From assembly GCA_900769955.1 (NCBI GenBank), contig CAAGIP010000218.1, positions 1 to 14,637 of the forward strand: a stretch of 14,637 nt of DNA. Reading direction: 5' to 3'. Each line of letters opens with the position of its first letter. Within the stretch, counting starts at the first letter, position 1. The position numbers and the translations under genes were made by a program. The notes beneath the pieces are model-generated. The model was not told where the DNA came from, did not search any database, and was given only the letters and a program-made list of their open reading frames with translations. Origin of the DNA: Spirochaetia bacterium. GTDB taxonomy: Bacteria > Spirochaetota > Spirochaetia > Sphaerochaetales > Sphaerochaetaceae. Positions 7,825 through 14,377 of this stretch are shown in pieces.

Positions 7825-9082
7825 TGAAGAACTGGTAACCGATATCATCGCGGTACCATGAACCGTCAATTCTGACTGAATCTATCATGCGGTAAGCGTT
7901 CTCGTTTGCCGCTTTTATGTTTTTGCCCCTGCCGACGAAGGTAAAACATCTTCCGCCGCTGGTGGTAAGTGAGTTCACGTCATTGCCGCTTACCGCGCCT
8001 GTGAATACCAGTGGCAGTCTGTGCAGCATGTTGAAGAGCAGGTAATTGTAATCCATCTTAACCGGTTTTCCGCACACCGGGGTCATCGGATATCCATCGG
8101 ACGCTATGACGACTGCAACAGTGCTTTCATTTGTGACTTTCAGTTCCACTTCCGAAACCCTGTCATCCCTGATCGCATCGAGAAGCTCTACGATATCGTT
8201 TTTGATAAGCGGGATGAGTGCCTGGGAAGCGGGGTCATTGAATCTGACATGGTAGTCGACGAGCACGGCCCTGTCCTCATGGAGGATTATCGAGAAGGTG
8301 AGAACTCCTTTATATGCAAGCTGTTCAACCTTGATGCCGTAGATCGTGGGCTCTATTATCTGCTCCCTGATCTGGTCAATGTACTCCTGCTTTATCTGGA
8401 TGGGACATACCGCTCCCATGCCTCCTGTCGGAATGCCTTCATTTGCAGACGTGTACATGTAGTCGGAGGTGAAGGGGAGTGCAAGGTAGCCGCCATTGTC
8501 AACGAGTACCGTTGCTGTAAGGGGAAGTCCCGAGCAGTGCTCCTCAAGGAGTACCGATCCTCTTTTGAAAAGCTCCTCTGCAAAGGAAAGCAGTGCTTCC
8601 GAGTCCGATGAGTCGATCATGATCCTGGATGGCGCAACGGTGTTTGACTTGAGAACGAAGTGCTCACCCTCATGTCGGGAGAGGAATTTCCTCAGTGATT
8701 CAATTGACTCAAAGAGATTCCTTCTTGGGGTGGGAATGTTGTGACGGTCTGTAAAGGCCCTGGCAAAGTTCCTGTCGCCCTCAAGGCGGAGTGAGTTGAG
8801 AGGCGCACCGAAAGTGCATATGCCCTTTCGCTGGAGGAAGTCTATCATACCGGCAAGAAGCGGTGCTTCAGTGCCGATGAATACATATGTTATGCCATAT
8901 TTGATGCACGCTTCATAAACCGCATCCGGATCTGACGGATCAACATCCGGAAGATTAGTGGCAAATGCGCCCGTGGCTATATTGCCCGGTGCACAGAATA
9001 TGTCAGTTACGAGATTGCTCCTGCTGAACCACCATGCAATGGCGTGATCTTTCGCTCCGGCTCCCAGGATTAAAACACGCAT
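7805..9082 (-). CDS. purD: PurD-like ATP-grasp protein with altered active site
   Basis: 425 residues, full length for phosphoribosylamine-glycine ligase (GARS), which makes glycinamide ribonucleotide in purine synthesis. The whole PurD architecture is there: N-terminal G-A-G-A-K-D-H-A-I-A-W (7-17), IGTEAPLLAGMID (69-81), EGDRNFARAF (101-110), ATP-grasp core, GIPTGGMGA (216-224), RFNDPASQ (280-287) and a C-terminal TSGGR (374-378). Several hallmark residues are changed relative to E. coli PurD as I remember it: the ATP-loop A-A-G-K-G is V-A-P-S-R (149-153), D-H-K-R is D-Y-M-Y (207-210), and the metal-binding E-F-N is D-Y-H (276-278). Either the enzyme is strongly divergent or the fold has another role. 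ATG 9082 has GGGGG at 9089-9093, six bases away. It stands alone with its own promoter, no other pur gene nearby, and ends inside rlmB's 3' end. Family call high; activity uncertain. Confidence 0.85.
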   Translation of the reverse strand: MRVLILGAGAKDHAIAWWFSRSNLVTDIFCAPGNIATGAFATNLPDVDPSDPDAVYEACIKYGITYVFIGTEAPLLAGMIDFLQRKGICTFGAPLNSLRLEGDRNFARAFTDRHNIPTPRRNLFESIESLRKFLSRHEGEHFVLKSNTVAPSRIMIDSSDSEALLSFAEELFKRGSVLLEEHCSGLPLTATVLVDNGGYLALPFTSDYMYTSANEGIPTGGMGAVCPIQIKQEYIDQIREQIIEPTIYGIKVEQLAYKGVLTFSIILHEDRAVLVDYHVRFNDPASQALIPLIKNDIVELLDAIRDDRVSEVELKVTNESTVAVVIASDGYPMTPVCGKPVKMDYNYLLFNMLHRLPLVFTGAVSGNDVNSLTTSGGRCFTFVGRGKNIKAANENAYRMIDSVRIDGSWYRDDIGYQFFISDSDD

Positions 9083-9103
9083 TTTCTGCCCCCTTTAAGT
9101 AAA

Positions 9104-9132
9104 ATGCTAAACTACGCGTAAAGCCGCGTCAA
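9104..9132 (-). promoter_or_regulatory. Promoter of the PurD-like gene, with AT-rich upstream element
   Basis: On the minus strand TTGACG (9127-9132), a 17-base spacer and TAGCAT (9104-9109) make the best sigma-70-like promoter in the window. A run of T and A bases (about 9135-9150) lies directly upstream, like an UP element. Transcription would start near 9097, giving a leader of about 15 bases that holds the GGGGG ribosome site. The eight-base palindrome TACGCGTA (9113-9120) sits inside the spacer and could be an operator. Confidence 0.6.
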
Positions 9133-9193
9133 ATGATTTTAAAAAAAATTACTCAGCCCTGAATTCCGGAAAAAACATGGGACGGTAATGGGG

Positions 9194-9228
9194 GATAATA
9201 AAGGAACCATGCCCTTCGGCATGGCTCC
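9194..9228 (-). terminator. Intrinsic terminator after glmM
   Basis: Read on the minus strand: an 11-base-pair stem (9218-9228 with 9203-9213, one G-U pair) closed by a GAAG loop at 9214-9217, followed by TTTATTAT. It lies ten bases after the glmM stop and ends the acetyltransferase-glmM operon. Confidence 0.87.
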
Positions 9229-9237
9229 GGATGTTCC

Positions 9238-10593
9238 TTACCTGCTGATCGCTTTCAGCGCCTGAACCACGCTGTCAACGCATTCATGACACGTTTCCAT
9301 TGATTCCGCTTCAACCATTACCCTGATGACGGGCTCAGTGCCGGACTCCCTGACCAGGATCCTGCCCGAGGTTCCGAGCTTCTCCCTGACGGCCTCGATC
9401 CTTCTTTTGACTTCGGCATCGGCGAGGGAAGCTGCCTTGTCAGTGACCCTGACGTTCTCAAGCACCTGAGGATAGACCGTGAAGCCATCGCTGAGCTCAG
9501 ACATCTTCTTCTTTCTTGCCAGCATCACTTCCATCATCTTGAGGGATGTCAGGATACCATCCCCTGTGGAAGCATACTTTGAGAAGATGATGTGACCTGA
9601 CTGCTCACCGCCGAGACGGCAGCCGTGCTCCTTCATGTACTCATGAACGTACTTGTCACCGACCTTTGTCTTCGCGTAGCTTATGCCGCACTCATCGAAG
9701 GCCTTGTAAAGGCCGAAGTTGCTCATGATGGTGGTGACCACCGTGTTTGACAGAAGCTTGCCCCTGTCCTTCATGTAGCGACCGTAGATGTAGAGGATGT
9801 GATCCCCGGAGAGAAGGTTTCCCTTCTCATCGACGCAGAGACACCTGTCCGCATCGCCGTCATATGCAAAACCGACATCGCAGCTGTTCTCGACGACGAA
9901 CTTCTGAAGATGCTCGATATGAGTGGAACCGCAGTCCATGTTGATGTTGAGCCCATCGGGCTCCGCATTGATGACAAGGGTTTTTGCGCCAAGTGCGTCA
10001 AATACCGCCTTGGCCACGTTCCAGGCAGAGCCGTTTGCAGTGTCAAGGGCAACCCTGATGCCCTTGAAGGAGTAAATACCGAGGGAGATGAGGTAACCGA
10101 TGTAGCGGTTCCTGCCGCTCACATAGTCAACTGTGCGTCCGATTTTATCCTTCTCGGCAAAGGGGATTTCAAACTTACCGTCGAGGTAATCCTCAACCAT
10201 GGCGATTGTCTCATCATCCATCTTCTCACCCTGTGAGTTTATGAGCTTGATGCCGTTGTCGTAGTAGGGGTTGTGTGATGCCGAGATCATTATTCCGCAG
10301 TCAAAGTCATCGACCCTTGCGATATATGCCACTGACGGAGTGGTGGTGACATGGAGAAGGTATGCATCACACCCTGATGAAACAATGCCTCCTGCAAGTG
10401 AGTACTCGAACATGTATGAAGATCTTCTCGTATCCTTGCCGATTACGATCATGGCAGGTCCTTTCTCTCCTCTTTCCTCCCGCTGCTTTGTGTAATACCA
10501 GCCGAGGAAACGTCCTACCTTAAATGCATGGTCTGCGGTGAGTACCCTGTTTGCTTCACCCCTGAAGCCATCGGTTCCGAAGTATTTTCCCAT
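9238..10593 (-). CDS. glmM: Phosphoglucosamine mutase GlmM
   Basis: Converts glucosamine-6-phosphate to glucosamine-1-phosphate on the way to UDP-GlcNAc for peptidoglycan. 451 residues, normal family length. The four alpha-D-phosphohexomutase signatures are intact: FGTDGFRGEAN (5-15), catalytic phosphoserine loop ISASHNPYYDNG (103-114, Ser106), magnesium loop DGDADR (245-250), sugar loop GGEQSGH (328-334), and phosphate-binding RESGTEP (415-421). ATG 10593 gives the canonical M-G-K-Y-F start and has AAGG seven bases ahead; an in-frame GTG at 10599 would add two residues and overlap the previous stop as GTGA. It directly follows the GlmU-type acetyltransferase on the same strand, so two successive steps of the same pathway are made from one message, which ends in the strong hairpin just downstream. 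The motifs fit GlmM better than phosphomannomutase; residual doubt is about sugar specificity. Confidence 0.93.
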   Translation of the reverse strand: MGKYFGTDGFRGEANRVLTADHAFKVGRFLGWYYTKQREERGEKGPAMIVIGKDTRRSSYMFEYSLAGGIVSSGCDAYLLHVTTTPSVAYIARVDDFDCGIMISASHNPYYDNGIKLINSQGEKMDDETIAMVEDYLDGKFEIPFAEKDKIGRTVDYVSGRNRYIGYLISLGIYSFKGIRVALDTANGSAWNVAKAVFDALGAKTLVINAEPDGLNINMDCGSTHIEHLQKFVVENSCDVGFAYDGDADRCLCVDEKGNLLSGDHILYIYGRYMKDRGKLLSNTVVTTIMSNFGLYKAFDECGISYAKTKVGDKYVHEYMKEHGCRLGGEQSGHIIFSKYASTGDGILTSLKMMEVMLARKKKMSELSDGFTVYPQVLENVRVTDKAASLADAEVKRRIEAVREKLGTSGRILVRESGTEPVIRVMVEAESMETCHECVDSVVQALKAISR

Positions 10594-10595
10594 AT

Positions 10596-11252
10596 TCACA
10601 CCTTCCTTATTACAGTTCCGTCATTCTTATGAATGCAGTTTTCCCCTATCACGCCCCTTACACAGCTCGTTGGATAGATATTGCTGTTCCTGCCCACCAC
10701 GGTTCCCGGGTTGAGAACTGAGTTGCATCCGACCTCGACATTGTCGCCAAGGGCTGCTCCCACCTTCTTAAGCCCCGTCTCAATCCTTTCTTCCCCGTTT
10801 TTGATCACGATGGGCTTTCTGTCACTCTTCACGTTCGATGTTATCGAGCCTGCTCCCATATGGGCCTTATACCCCAGTATCGAGTCACCCACATAGTTGT
10901 AGTGGGGCACCTGAACGTTATCAAAGAGGATGACGTTCTTAAGCTCGACTGAGTTTCCGACCACGCAGTTTTCACCCACCATGGCCGCTCCCCTGATGAA
11001 AGCACAGTGTCTTACTTCCGTTCCTGCCCCGATGATGCACGGGGAACCGAGATAAGCAGACGGAAACACCTTTGCACTCTTATGGACCCACACTTCAGGG
11101 GAGACTTCAGTGTAATCATCACCGAGAGTCCTTCCCAGAGTGATGATCATGTCCTTAATGCCTTTAAGGGCTTCCCATGGGTATGTGAATGATGAGAGAT
11201 AATCCCCGGCCATGGTGTGGCTGAGGTCAAAAAGATCATGTATTGTATACAT
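10596..11252 (-). CDS. Stand-alone GlmU-type glucosamine-1-phosphate N-acetyltransferase
   Basis: 218 residues: a short helical N-terminus (1-50) followed by a left-handed beta-helix of hexapeptide repeats (about 51-215). It corresponds to the C-terminal half of GlmU; there is no uridyltransferase domain. Aligned from memory with E. coli GlmU, the acetyltransferase active site is kept: R87 (R333), K105 in VELK (K351), H117 and Y120 in PHYNYVGD (H363, Y366), N140 (N386) and K146 (K392); E. coli N377 is His131 here. It would therefore acetylate glucosamine-1-phosphate with acetyl-CoA. Such proteins are often annotated 'UDP-GlcNAc pyrophosphorylase', which the sequence does not support. Start: ATG 11252 with GGAGGG (11257-11262) four bases ahead; the in-frame GTG at 11264 overlaps that site and is less likely. 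The stop lies just before the glmM start, so the two are co-translated and work in sequence. Confidence 0.87.
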   Translation of the reverse strand: MYTIHDLFDLSHTMAGDYLSSFTYPWEALKGIKDMIITLGRTLGDDYTEVSPEVWVHKSAKVFPSAYLGSPCIIGAGTEVRHCAFIRGAAMVGENCVVGNSVELKNVILFDNVQVPHYNYVGDSILGYKAHMGAGSITSNVKSDRKPIVIKNGEERIETGLKKVGAALGDNVEVGCNSVLNPGTVVGRNSNIYPTSCVRGVIGENCIHKNDGTVIRKV

Positions 11253-11256
11253 CCTT

Positions 11257-11262
11257 CCCTCC
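11257..11262 (-). promoter_or_regulatory. Ribosome binding site fixing the acetyltransferase start
   Basis: GGAGGG on the minus strand, four bases before ATG 11252. It is the strongest Shine-Dalgarno in the window and argues for this ATG over the GTG at 11264, which it overlaps. Confidence 0.7.
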
Positions 11263-11286
11263 ACACAAATAGAAAAATATATGCGC

Positions 11287-11315
11287 TTTATACCATTTTA
11301 AGGATGGAAAAATCC
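11287..11315 (-). promoter_or_regulatory. Possible promoter of the acetyltransferase-glmM operon
   Basis: TATAAA on the minus strand (11287-11292), preceded by TGG, is a good -10 box about 25-35 bases before the start codon. The -35 position (11310-11315, GGATTT) is poor but lies in a small inverted repeat GGAT-GGAAAA-ATCC (11302-11315), which might be an operator. Confidence 0.4.
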
Positions 11316-11397
11316 AGTGCCGTAACACTTTATGATCATGATGTTAAAAAAATGAATGTTTTCCGTTTGTGGGGATATCACAATTGAACAGGACATG

Positions 11398-11462
11398 CAG
11401 TGATGCTCAGATCGGGGCCCATGCTTCCGCTGAGGATAATCTGAGGGAAACATTCGGCACTG
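11398..11462. repeat. Nested inverted repeats between dusB and the glm operon
   Basis: The 243-base gap 11253-11495 has no supported gene. It contains an outer inverted repeat CAGTG (11398-11402) / CACTG (11458-11462) and an inner perfect seven-base one CTCAGAT (11406-11412) / ATCTGAG (11439-11445). The left arm CTCAG can also pair with a nearer CTGAG (11430-11434), so two structures compete. No T-run follows on either strand. The strand and role are unknown. Confidence 0.35.
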
Positions 11463-11495
11463 TTCTGAAGTCCGTAATTGCCAAAGACACCATGA

Positions 11496-12446
11496 TCAGG
11501 GATAAAGTGCTTCCAGTGCCCTTCCGTATTCATCCCTTGTCAGTGCGGATACTATTTTTTCCTTGACCCTGTTGCCGTTTCTCACTCCCTTAAGATAGGA
11601 AGTCGCATGCTTTCTCATTTCCCTGCATGCCTGAATTTCACCGAAGTACTTAATCATGAGATCAAGGTGGGCCATGAGTGTGGATATGCGCTCATCGAGT
11701 GATATAGGCTCATAGGAGCCCTTCTCAAGCAGGGATTTGGTCTCTTCGAATATGAATGGGTTTCCTATCGCCCCACGGGCAAACATCACACCGTCTGTGC
11801 CGCACTCATTTACCATGCGAAGCGCATCCTCAGGTGTGAATACATCACCTGAACCGAATACCTTCACTCCCGTTCCCTTAAGGTGGTCAGTGAGCATTCC
11901 GGTCATGGTGTGGTCCGCCTTTCCCGTATAGCCCTGGCTTCTTGTCCTGGCATGGAGCGTTATCATCGAGGCTCCGGCACTGACCGCGGCATCAGCGAAT
12001 TCGATGAAGTTGATGGATGATGAGTCCCAGCCCAGACGGAACTTCACCGAGATGGGGATGTCCGTTTCCGCTTTCAGGAAGCTTACGATCTCATACATCT
12101 TCTCAGGTGTCTTCATCAGTGCGGATCCCGCACCGTTTTTTACGACTTTGGGAACGGGACAGCCGCAGTTGATGTCAATTCCAGAAGGTTTGTAGGTCAG
12201 AAGGCGGGAAAGACACCTTCTTACGGGATCGCAGTCGGGTGCGAAGAGCTGCATGATGAGTTCCTCTTCACCATCATAACGGACAAGGAGGTCCTCTGTT
12301 TTTTCGCTGTCACGGGCAAGGCCCTCTGCAGAGACCATCTCCGTCACTGCAAGATCGGCACCGTGTATGTGTGATATTTCCCTGAACGCGCGGTCCGAGT
12401 ATCCCGCAAGGGGAGCAAGCGCAAGTATTGTCTTCTTTCCTTCCAT
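11496..12446 (-). CDS. dusB: tRNA-dihydrouridine synthase (DusB type)
   Basis: FMN enzyme that reduces uridine to dihydrouridine in tRNA with NADPH. 316 residues, typical. A TIM-barrel start APLAGYSDRAFR (11-22) leads to the catalytic loop DINCGCPVPKVVKNGAGSALM (91-111 region; Cys96 is the proton donor), then KFRLGW (135-140), LHARTRSQGYTGKAD (164-178), the FMN phosphate site FGSGDVFTPEDA (197-208) and ARGAIGNPFIF (223-233), and a C-terminal helical domain containing E-M-R-K-H. The P-V-P-K-V-V-K-N-G wording is that of DusB, which modifies U17 in E. coli; the subfamily is likely but not certain. ATG 12446 has no clear ribosome site; a promoter candidate ends only seven bases before it, so the message could be nearly leaderless. 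Divergent from the RicT-type gene. No clear terminator follows. Confidence 0.92.
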   Translation of the reverse strand: MEGKKTILALAPLAGYSDRAFREISHIHGADLAVTEMVSAEGLARDSEKTEDLLVRYDGEEELIMQLFAPDCDPVRRCLSRLLTYKPSGIDINCGCPVPKVVKNGAGSALMKTPEKMYEIVSFLKAETDIPISVKFRLGWDSSSINFIEFADAAVSAGASMITLHARTRSQGYTGKADHTMTGMLTDHLKGTGVKVFGSGDVFTPEDALRMVNECGTDGVMFARGAIGNPFIFEETKSLLEKGSYEPISLDERISTLMAHLDLMIKYFGEIQACREMRKHATSYLKGVRNGNRVKEKIVSALTRDEYGRALEALYP

Positions 12447-12453
12447 GAGTTTG

Positions 12454-12483
12454 ATGTTAACCTTAAGCGGCTTGCTCTTTCAA
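12454..12483 (-). promoter_or_regulatory. Possible dusB promoter
   Basis: Minus strand TTGAAA (12478-12483), 18-base spacer, TAACAT (12454-12459). Transcription would begin within a few bases of the dusB ATG, consistent with the missing ribosome site. Confidence 0.35.
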
Positions 12484-12527
12484 CCGATTCTCCATCACAA
12501 CTCCATGCGCCATTTGACTATCGTTAC

Positions 12528-12556
12528 TTGAGAATTGTTTCCACTCATGATAAATT
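12528..12556 (+). promoter_or_regulatory. Possible promoter of the RicT-type gene
   Basis: TTGAGA (12528-12533), 17-base spacer, TAAATT (12551-12556). Predicted transcription start is near 12563, only about five bases before the ATG at 12568, and it would leave out the earlier possible starts (TTG 12535, ATG 12547). Confidence 0.4.
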
Positions 12557-12567
12557 TTAAGCGTTAT

Positions 12568-13599
12568 ATGGCAAAAAAAGAAAGAAACAAAGCGGAAGAG
12601 GCTTACGTATACGTCGTAAAGAACCCTTCCTATAACGATATATGTCTGGCAGCGTGGGACTCAGTGCTCTATCCCGGAACTGCAGTTGTCTATGAGACCA
12701 GGTTCGGTCTCGACCTCGGCTTCGTGGTGGGACCGGCTCCCGGGGAGCACTCATGCTACACGCCCGGAAGCACCTCGGTAAGGGGTGCATGCATCCACTT
12801 CGGATCTGCAGACGCAAAAGAGGAAAGTGAAAGTGAGGAAGATTCGAACGTGCACCAGTGCGAGTACTGCATGGGGTGTCAGGTCCATAAGGAGCCTCAG
12901 AAGGTGCGTGTCACCGGTGACGTGCTCTTCCTTGACCACCTTGCCACTCCCGCGGAGATGGCGAGGTACAACGAGAACACTTCAAAGGAAGATGATGCCA
13001 TAATCGTGTGCAGGGAGAAGATACTGAAGCATAACCTCAGCATGAAGCTCATCACGGCACACTTCCTTTTGGGGGAACCCAAGGTCATCTTCTTCTTCAC
13101 AGCGGATGAAAGGGTTGACTTCCGGGACCTTGTCAAGGACCTTGTGTCGGTGTTCAAGATGAGGATCGAGCTCAGGCAGATCGGCGTGCGTGATGAGTCC
13201 CGCCTCATCGGAGGTCTTTCCGTATGCGGACGCGACTACTGCTGCCATGCCATCACGGACAGGCTGGAGCCCGTTTCTATCAAGATGGCGAAGGAGCAGA
13301 ACCTCTCGCTTAATTCGATGAAGATCTCGGGTCCGTGCGGAAGGCTTTTATGCTGTCTTGCCTATGAGTATGACTATTATGTGGAGGAAAAGGCATCGAT
13401 GCCTGCGGAGGGCTCAAGGATCAGGATCAACCATGAGCTTTACAAGGTGAGCGAAGTCAACATCCTCTCGAGGAAGATCACGCTCTCGGGCGCCGACGGA
13501 CGGGTCCTGTACCTTCCCTTTGACGAAGTGTACTGGGATGACGAGAGCGAGCACTGGCAGGTGACTCAGGAATGGGAGGATGAGATATTCTCCTCCTGA
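12568..13599 (+). CDS. ricT: RicT/YaaT-like PSP1-domain protein with extra Cys cluster
   Basis: 343-residue PSP1-domain protein. In B. subtilis, RicT works with RicA and RicF in RNA processing (RNase Y control), development and carries Fe-S clusters; RicA/RicF are not in this window. The core (about 143-265) follows RicT very closely: KVIFFFTADERVDFRDLVKD (172-191), RIELRQIGVRDESR (199-212), then C-G-R-D-Y-C-C (220-226), EPVSIKMAKEQNLSLN (234-249) and C-G-R-L-L-C-C (257-263), the two cysteine motifs. Compared with RicT there is an insertion of about 55-70 residues (56-127) with an acidic stretch and H-Q-C-E-Y-C-M-G-C (96-104), a CxxCxxC that could bind a further metal. Acidic/Trp-rich C-terminus. 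ATG 12568 is chosen because a promoter candidate ends just before it; no start here has a good ribosome site, and ATG 12547 or TTG 12535 would add 7 or 11 residues. Confidence 0.85.
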   Translation: MAKKERNKAEEAYVYVVKNPSYNDICLAAWDSVLYPGTAVVYETRFGLDLGFVVGPAPGEHSCYTPGSTSVRGACIHFGSADAKEESESEEDSNVHQCEYCMGCQVHKEPQKVRVTGDVLFLDHLATPAEMARYNENTSKEDDAIIVCREKILKHNLSMKLITAHFLLGEPKVIFFFTADERVDFRDLVKDLVSVFKMRIELRQIGVRDESRLIGGLSVCGRDYCCHAITDRLEPVSIKMAKEQNLSLNSMKISGPCGRLLCCLAYEYDYYVEEKASMPAEGSRIRINHELYKVSEVNILSRKITLSGADGRVLYLPFDEVYWDDESEHWQVTQEWEDEIFSS

Positions 13600-13620
13600 T
13601 GGAAGAGAAAAAATATCTCA
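13581..13620 (+). repeat. Large hairpin across the RicT-type gene's stop codon
   Basis: Nine-base perfect inverted repeat TGAGATATT (13581-13589) / AATATCTCA (13612-13620). Inside it TTCTCCTCC and GGAAGAGAA (13588-13608) pair with one mismatch around a TGAT loop, with the TGA stop at 13597-13599 at its top. No T-run follows, so it is not a standard intrinsic terminator. Confidence 0.5.
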
Positions 13621-13638
13621 ATAAAGTAAAACCATATA

Positions 13639-13667
13639 TTGACCGAAGTTATGCTTTGTGTTAGTTT
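13639..13667 (+). promoter_or_regulatory. Possible rpsT promoter
   Basis: TTGACC (13639-13644), 17-base spacer, TAGTTT (13662-13667). It would give a leader of about 60 bases before rpsT containing a small hairpin TCTAC-TCAC-GTAGA (13708-13721) immediately ahead of the ribosome site. Other -10-like boxes (GATAAT 13669, TAAAAT 13698) are also present without a matching -35. Confidence 0.3.
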
Positions 13668-13735
13668 TGATAATCGCAGTTTTATGCTGCCGTAAGAATA
13701 AAATACATCTACTCACGTAGACTTGGAGGAATAAA

Positions 13736-13996
13736 GTGGCTAACAGATCAGCTGAGAAGAGAGAGCGCCAGAACGTAAAGCGCAGAATGCACAATCGTAT
13801 GATTAAGAGCAGTGTCCGCACACAGATCAAGAAATTTGATGCAGCAGTCGTTGCAGGAGATAAGGAAGCAGCTAAGGAAGCTATGGCTCTCAGCTTCAAG
13901 CTCCTTGACAGTGCTGCAAGCAAGGGTGTGCTCCACAGAAACACAGCCAGCAGGAAGAAGTCCCGTATCTACAAGGCATTCGCTAAGCTCGCATAA
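13736..13996 (+). CDS. rpsT: 30S ribosomal protein S20
   Basis: Binds 16S rRNA early in 30S assembly. 86 residues, normal length, strongly basic and all-helical: ANRSAEKRERQNVKRRMHNR (2-21), a middle helix rich in Ala and Glu (43-60), and the family-typical end K-G-V-L-H-R-N-T-A-S-R-K-K-S-R (64-78). The start codon is GTG at 13736, fixed by GGAGGA (13725-13730) five bases ahead and by the usual M-A-N-x-x-S-A start. The 136-base region before it holds a promoter candidate and a small hairpin next to the ribosome site, where S20 autoregulation could act as it does in E. coli. Followed after 52 bases, without a terminator, by the HU-type gene, so the two probably share a message. Confidence 0.95.
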   Translation: MANRSAEKRERQNVKRRMHNRMIKSSVRTQIKKFDAAVVAGDKEAAKEAMALSFKLLDSAASKGVLHRNTASRKKSRIYKAFAKLA

Positions 13997-14048
13997 GCTC
14001 TTTCTTCCCTCAGGGACAGAGTTCATTAAATTCTAGGAGAAAACAATA

Positions 14049-14363
14049 ATGGAAGAAAAACTTACCAAAGCTGCCATAATCGAGAGTCTCCACAACAAAC
14101 TCGGTCTGTCACGTACAGACATTCATCGTGTCATCGATAAACTGTTCGAGGAGATTAAGGACGGCCTTAAGGAAGACAGAGTCATAGAGCTCCGTGGTTT
14201 CGGTACCTTTGAAGTAAGGACCAGAAAGGGCAGGGAAAAAGCCAGGAACCCGAAGACGGGCGAACTTGTCGCCGTTGATACCCACGGTGTCGCCATCTTC
14301 CGTCCGGGCAAGGAACTCAAGGACTGCATCTGGGATCTCAGGGATGCAAAGCCGGAAGATTGA
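14049..14363 (+). CDS. hup: HU/IHF-family DNA-binding protein
   Basis: 104-residue nucleoid protein that binds and bends DNA as a dimer. Two N-terminal helices (LTKAAIIESLHNKLGLSRTD, 5-24, and the following VIDKLFEEIKDGL) form the dimer core, then the family signature RGFGTFEVRTRKGREKARNP (49-68) with the beta-arm and the intercalating Pro in R-N-P-K-T-G-E, and the closing strand AIFRPGKELK (82-91). About ten residues longer than E. coli HU at the C-terminus. HU versus IHF-like cannot be told from sequence alone; spirochaete members often bind specific or unusual DNA. ATG 14049 has AGGAGA (14035-14040) eight bases before. Preceded by rpsT and followed by a strong terminator that overlaps the start of lnt. 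Confidence 0.93.
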   Translation: MEEKLTKAAIIESLHNKLGLSRTDIHRVIDKLFEEIKDGLKEDRVIELRGFGTFEVRTRKGREKARNPKTGELVAVDTHGVAIFRPGKELKDCIWDLRDAKPED

Positions 14364-14377
14364 CCGGGAGTTTGGTC

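Noticed and set aside
8021..8611. Plus-strand open frame of 196 codons
   Set aside because: Entirely antisense to the PurD-like gene, whose family match is clear; no ribosome site or family resemblance.
9771..10052. Minus-strand open frame of 93 codons, rich in Ser and Thr
   Set aside because: Lies in another frame of glmM; composition is typical of a shifted reading of that gene.
11302..11315. Hairpin GGAT-GGAAAA-ATCC considered as the dusB terminator
   Set aside because: Only four base pairs and about 180 bases past the dusB stop; kept only as a possible operator near the glm promoter.
11369..11566. Plus-strand open frame of 65 codons in the gap between dusB and the glm operon, with codons that look partly genome-like
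   Set aside because: Starts at GTG without a ribosome site, its second half is antisense to the 3' end of dusB, and the product matches no family I recognise.
13618..13944. Minus-strand open frame of 108 codons over the rpsT leader and gene
   Set aside because: Antisense to rpsT, which is certain; low-complexity hydrophobic product without a ribosome site.
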